64,000 nucleotides of DNA, taken from NCBI GenBank assembly GCA_023313575.1, contig JAJTTP010000005.1, forward strand, positions 2,852,001-2,916,000. Direction: 5' to 3'. Shown here piece after piece: positions 60,951 to 64,000 of this stretch; within the stretch, counting starts at the first letter, position 1, and the number at the start of each line of letters is the position of its first letter. Made by a program: the position numbers and the translations under genes. Below the pieces are notes generated by a model. It saw only the letters and a program-made list of their open reading frames with translations, was not told the origin of the DNA and searched no databases. Source of the stretch: Eutypella sp. D-1 (Eukaryota > Ascomycota > Sordariomycetes > Xylariales > Diatrypaceae).

Positions 60951-62818
60951 CTACGCTGGCCTCCCACCGGCGAGATATAAGAGCAGACTCGGAGACTTGC
61001 TCCTTCTCCGCTCCTTCTTCCGAACCCACTGGAACTCGGGTTCCAGGTGATGGTTATGGCGGTGCTTCTTGCCGTCGTCGATGCTCATGACGAGCTTTCC
61101 AGAGGATCGCTGCTCTCGGAGGAGCCTGGTATGCTGCCAAAGCATATCCTGTTCGCCCTCCGGCACCCATCTCTTGATCAGGATGTAGTCGGGGTCCTTG
61201 GACGCGGTTGAGGTTAGCTAGGCTCATGCGTTGACGAGGTCAGAGGGAAAAGGGTAAGAGTGGCCAGGAACTTACAGAGTCAATCTGGAAGTCGATGTTA
61301 TACTGTCGCAAAGTCTCAATGGAAAGATGCCTTCGAGCCATGCGCGTGTATGTAGGCCGCGAAGATTCCGGTGCGTACTCCACGATCTGAGTGTGGCTCT
61401 CCACCACCGTCTCCTTTTCCTTCTCCTTTTTCTGTTTCTTCTCCTTTTCCTCCTTTTCCTTACTGATTCTCTTGCCCTCGAGAACGGCGTTGATTTCCTT
61501 CTCACTAAGGCCAGATTTGAGTAGTTGCTCCCGCATCTTATTCTGATACTCTTTTTCGCGCTTTTCGGCCTCGGCCTTCTCTCTCAATTGGCGCTCGGCT
61601 TCCTCTCTCTTGTACCTTTCGATGATATCACGAGCCTCTTTGTCTCGGCGTTTCTTCTCTTCTTCAGCTTTCCGTTCTTCCTGAAGCCTCTCGAATTCAA
61701 CTGCTAACAGTCAGCATGTATTTTTTACCAGGGTGGAACCCTATCTTCCAGACACCGGCTGATGAAGAGTGCATAGGTCGGGTTTAGATACGTACTGTCG
61801 AGACAATTAGCTTCAACACTTAAAGGAAGGCGAAAGGGTCGGCCTCTAGGCACAGCACGGGAACATACCATTTATCCCTCATGAGCTTCTCGTGCTCCTC
61901 GCGCTGTCTAGCAGCGCGGATTTTATCAAGCTCCCGTTTGGCCTCGCGTAATTCGAATTCCTCTCTGGCGGAGCGATCTCGGCGACTCTCCTCCCGTTCA
62001 ATCTGCTCAGCAAGCTTGATCTCCTGGAGTTGCTTCTGAGCTAGCTCGAGTTCAAAATCACGGCGAGCACTTTCTGCATTTTCCCTCATGTGTTTCTCAT
62101 GCTCCTCACGCTGTCTTGCAGCGCGGATTTGGTCGAGTTCGCGCTTGGCCTCACGCAGTTCAAATTCCTCTCTAGCGGAGCGATCCCGGCGACTTTCCTC
62201 ACGTTCAATCTGTTCGGCGAGCTTGATTTCATGGAGTTGCCTCTGAGCCATTTCGAGCTCATACTCGCGGAGACTACTCTCCACACTTCGCTCGCCTAGC
62301 CTGCGTTCCTCGAGGCGGGCCTTCTCTATCTCGAGTTGCTGCTGCGCAAAATGTGATCGGGAACGAGAGGAGGAGCGACTCGACGATGAAGAACGTCGGT
62401 GGCGGGAGGAGGAAGCCTTATGGCGATGACGCGAGGTCCTGGAGCGAGAATAGGAGTAGGCATCGGAGCCAGAGTCGGAATCCGGGTCAGAATGGTGGTG
62501 GATGTTATTAGTAATGATGACAGGTGGCTGTGGCGAAACCGCTCTCGGTGGTTCGATTGCTGGAGGGACTCCTGGGGACCTCGGGCGACGGTCTTGGGAG
62601 CGAGATCGAGAGTGAGACCTCCGTGTGGTGACGACAAGACGATCAGATTCAGTGTTAGGATTCAAGAAGCGAGGGTCATCAACCCAGGACTGAGGCCGAG
62701 CTCGGTTACGAGGCGCATCAACATAGCTGACAGCCGGGCGACGAGGAGAGGGAGCCCGACGATGCGCATATCGGATCTCTGTATCCGAGTAATCGTCGGA
62801 AGAGTATCTACTACTCAT
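60951..62818 (-). CDS. Coiled-coil protein with C-terminal DUF8035-type domain
   Basis: Exons 62818-61869, 61703-61276 and 61196-60951 are clear; a 23-nt microexon at 61818-61796 is needed to keep the frame, giving 548 residues. The N-terminal third is Ser/Arg-rich (SRSRSQDRRPRS, RHRRSSSSSRSSSRSRS). A charged coiled coil follows, with two tandem copies of a 69-residue unit (EIKLAEQIEREESRRDRSAR core). The C-terminus has the family block YTRMARRHLSIETLRQYNID, then YILIKRWVPEGEQDMLWQHT. I recognise it as a conserved fungal family of unknown function; the SR-like N-terminus suggests a nuclear RNA-linked role, which is inference. The exact junction at 61869-61703 is uncertain. Confidence 0.78.
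61873..62286. repeat. 207-bp tandem duplication inside the coiled coil
   Basis: Two adjacent segments offset by 207 bp encode nearly identical 69-residue units. Differences are mostly at third codon positions, so purifying selection has kept the protein while the DNA diverged. Confidence 0.85.
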
Positions 62819-64000
62819 GATGACTACGAGGTACTACCTAAGTAGTCGGACAGATAGATGGATATACAGGTATAGATGTATAGGTATATATATATATATA
62901 TATATGTATCGAAAATATGGTAAGCGGGAAAGTATGCGATCCCAATACCGAGTTTATGCGACGTTGTCTTTGGGTAACTGAAGACACGAAGGCAACCTCG
63001 GAAACCAATTCAGCTGGTTAGTTCAGCTGGTGGTGAGATTTGGGAGGGAATGGGGAGGATTGGTTGGAGGGGAGGGGGTTTGAAAGGAAGTGGGGGGGAG
63101 GAAGGAAGAAAAATGAAAAGGGAGGAAAGGTAAGAAGCAGTGGAAGAGGAAGACGGAAAGAACTTTAGAAGAAGGGTTGGAAGGGGAAGGAAAGTGGAAG
63201 TCGATACCGGCTCAGTTTCCCCGTCATCAGTTACAGTCAATCAGTTAAGTCACTCTTGCCAGTCTTTGCTGCCAGTTTCACTAAGTGAAGAAGAGGGTGG
63301 GGGAGGGGAAAGAACAGCCAGCCATTCATCTTCTCGTAAGCAACATGCAAGCCAAACCATATGCAGCCAACCTGGGTATCCATACGCTACCATTCCATAT
63401 ACAGTTACCTTGCATGTAATATTTATTCTTAGGTATCTTAGGTATCGGATAGTATCCCTTAGGTATGCCTTCAATTTGTATGGGCATAATGAAATAGTAC
63501 AAAGTCAGCAAGTACTTACCTAAAGTACAGTCATATCTACCAGTTCTACCTACCTACCTGGTAGTATCTATACCTCTTCGAGATGTTTGGCTAAACTTTC
63601 CCATGCAAACCAGGCCGTGCTAACCGGGCTGTAGAACAGTATATGACACTTCAATCTGTAGTGGACAAGGTGGAAACTTGGGTCACTCACATCAAATCAA
63701 GTACGACGGAGTCCATACAGTAGTCCATGTACGCCAGCTGGTCCTGTCCACTCCTGTCCACAGGTGGATATGTGTCCCGTATGTGTCCCGTATATGTCCA
63801 TGTCATTAGAGAAAAAAGCCAACATGTCCTTTACTTACCTAAGTATGTACTTATAGAACCCTAAAAGGAGGCAGGCCTCTACGCGTCTGTTCCCCAAGGT
63901 TTGCCTGAGCAAGCGCTCTCTGCTTCTCGAGTCGCGGCCGCCGTGGCCTTATGCTTAGCATTTGTGGTTTCGACAAGAAACAATCAGTGCCAATGTCGGT
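62819..64000. other. Right edge: promoter of the DUF8035-type gene
   Basis: A (TA)n run lies at 62886-62905. GGAGGGG-type purine runs lie at 63040-63140. TACCTA/TAGGTA words appear at about 63431-63460 and 63510-63560. No gene start or end can be supported before the window ends. Confidence 0.5.

Overview
The window is nuclear DNA of a filamentous ascomycete, most likely a Sordariomycete. The basis is compact genes with short GT-AG introns (50 to about 210 bp) that often carry CTRAC-like branch points, a set of conserved Pezizomycotina proteins, and gene-free spacers full of TACCTA/TAGGTA words typical of this class. The species cannot be named from the sequence. I see no rRNA, convincing tRNA, intact transposon, virus, CRISPR array or secondary-metabolite cluster.

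Layout from left to right: an NTF2-like domain protein (+); an amino-acid permease (-); a class I alpha-1,2-mannosidase of family GH47 (-); the autophagy E2-like enzyme Atg10 (+); a U1A/U2B''-type snRNP protein (-) head-to-head with the Arp2/3 subunit ARPC1 (+); a Gln/Pro-rich protein of unknown function (+); a long F-box protein (-) whose 3' end looks frame-broken; a membrane-anchored aspartic-protease-like protein (-); RanGAP/Rna1 (+); the dynamin-like GTPase Vps1 (-); an unknown conserved-looking protein (-); the PP2A B55 subunit Cdc55 (+); a UDP-GlcNAc-type nucleotide-sugar transporter (+); AMP deaminase (+); the endocytic adaptor Sla1 (+); a TLC-domain membrane protein (-); COG8 (+); the mitochondrial glycine carrier Hem25 (+); and a coiled-coil DUF8035-type protein (-).

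These are mostly single-copy housekeeping genes on both strands, not an operon or cluster. Several share broad themes without evident co-regulation: endomembrane traffic and glycosylation (mannosidase, Vps1, COG8, nucleotide-sugar transporter), actin and endocytosis (ARPC1, Sla1), and nuclear transport and RNA (RanGAP, U2B''-like). I resolved the exon structures by reading frame, splice sites and family sequence; nearly all close in frame to the expected C-terminus.

I found no convincing new multi-gene system. The most unusual signals are: a C-terminal frame break in the F-box gene (stop codon plus a T8 run); long poly(C) tracts always on the sense strand of introns or leaders; a 17-nt microexon in the nucleotide-sugar transporter; palindromic TACCTAGGTA-type words confined to spacers; a short sequence shared by two distant spacers; and an aspartic-protease-like protein with no visible first catalytic motif.
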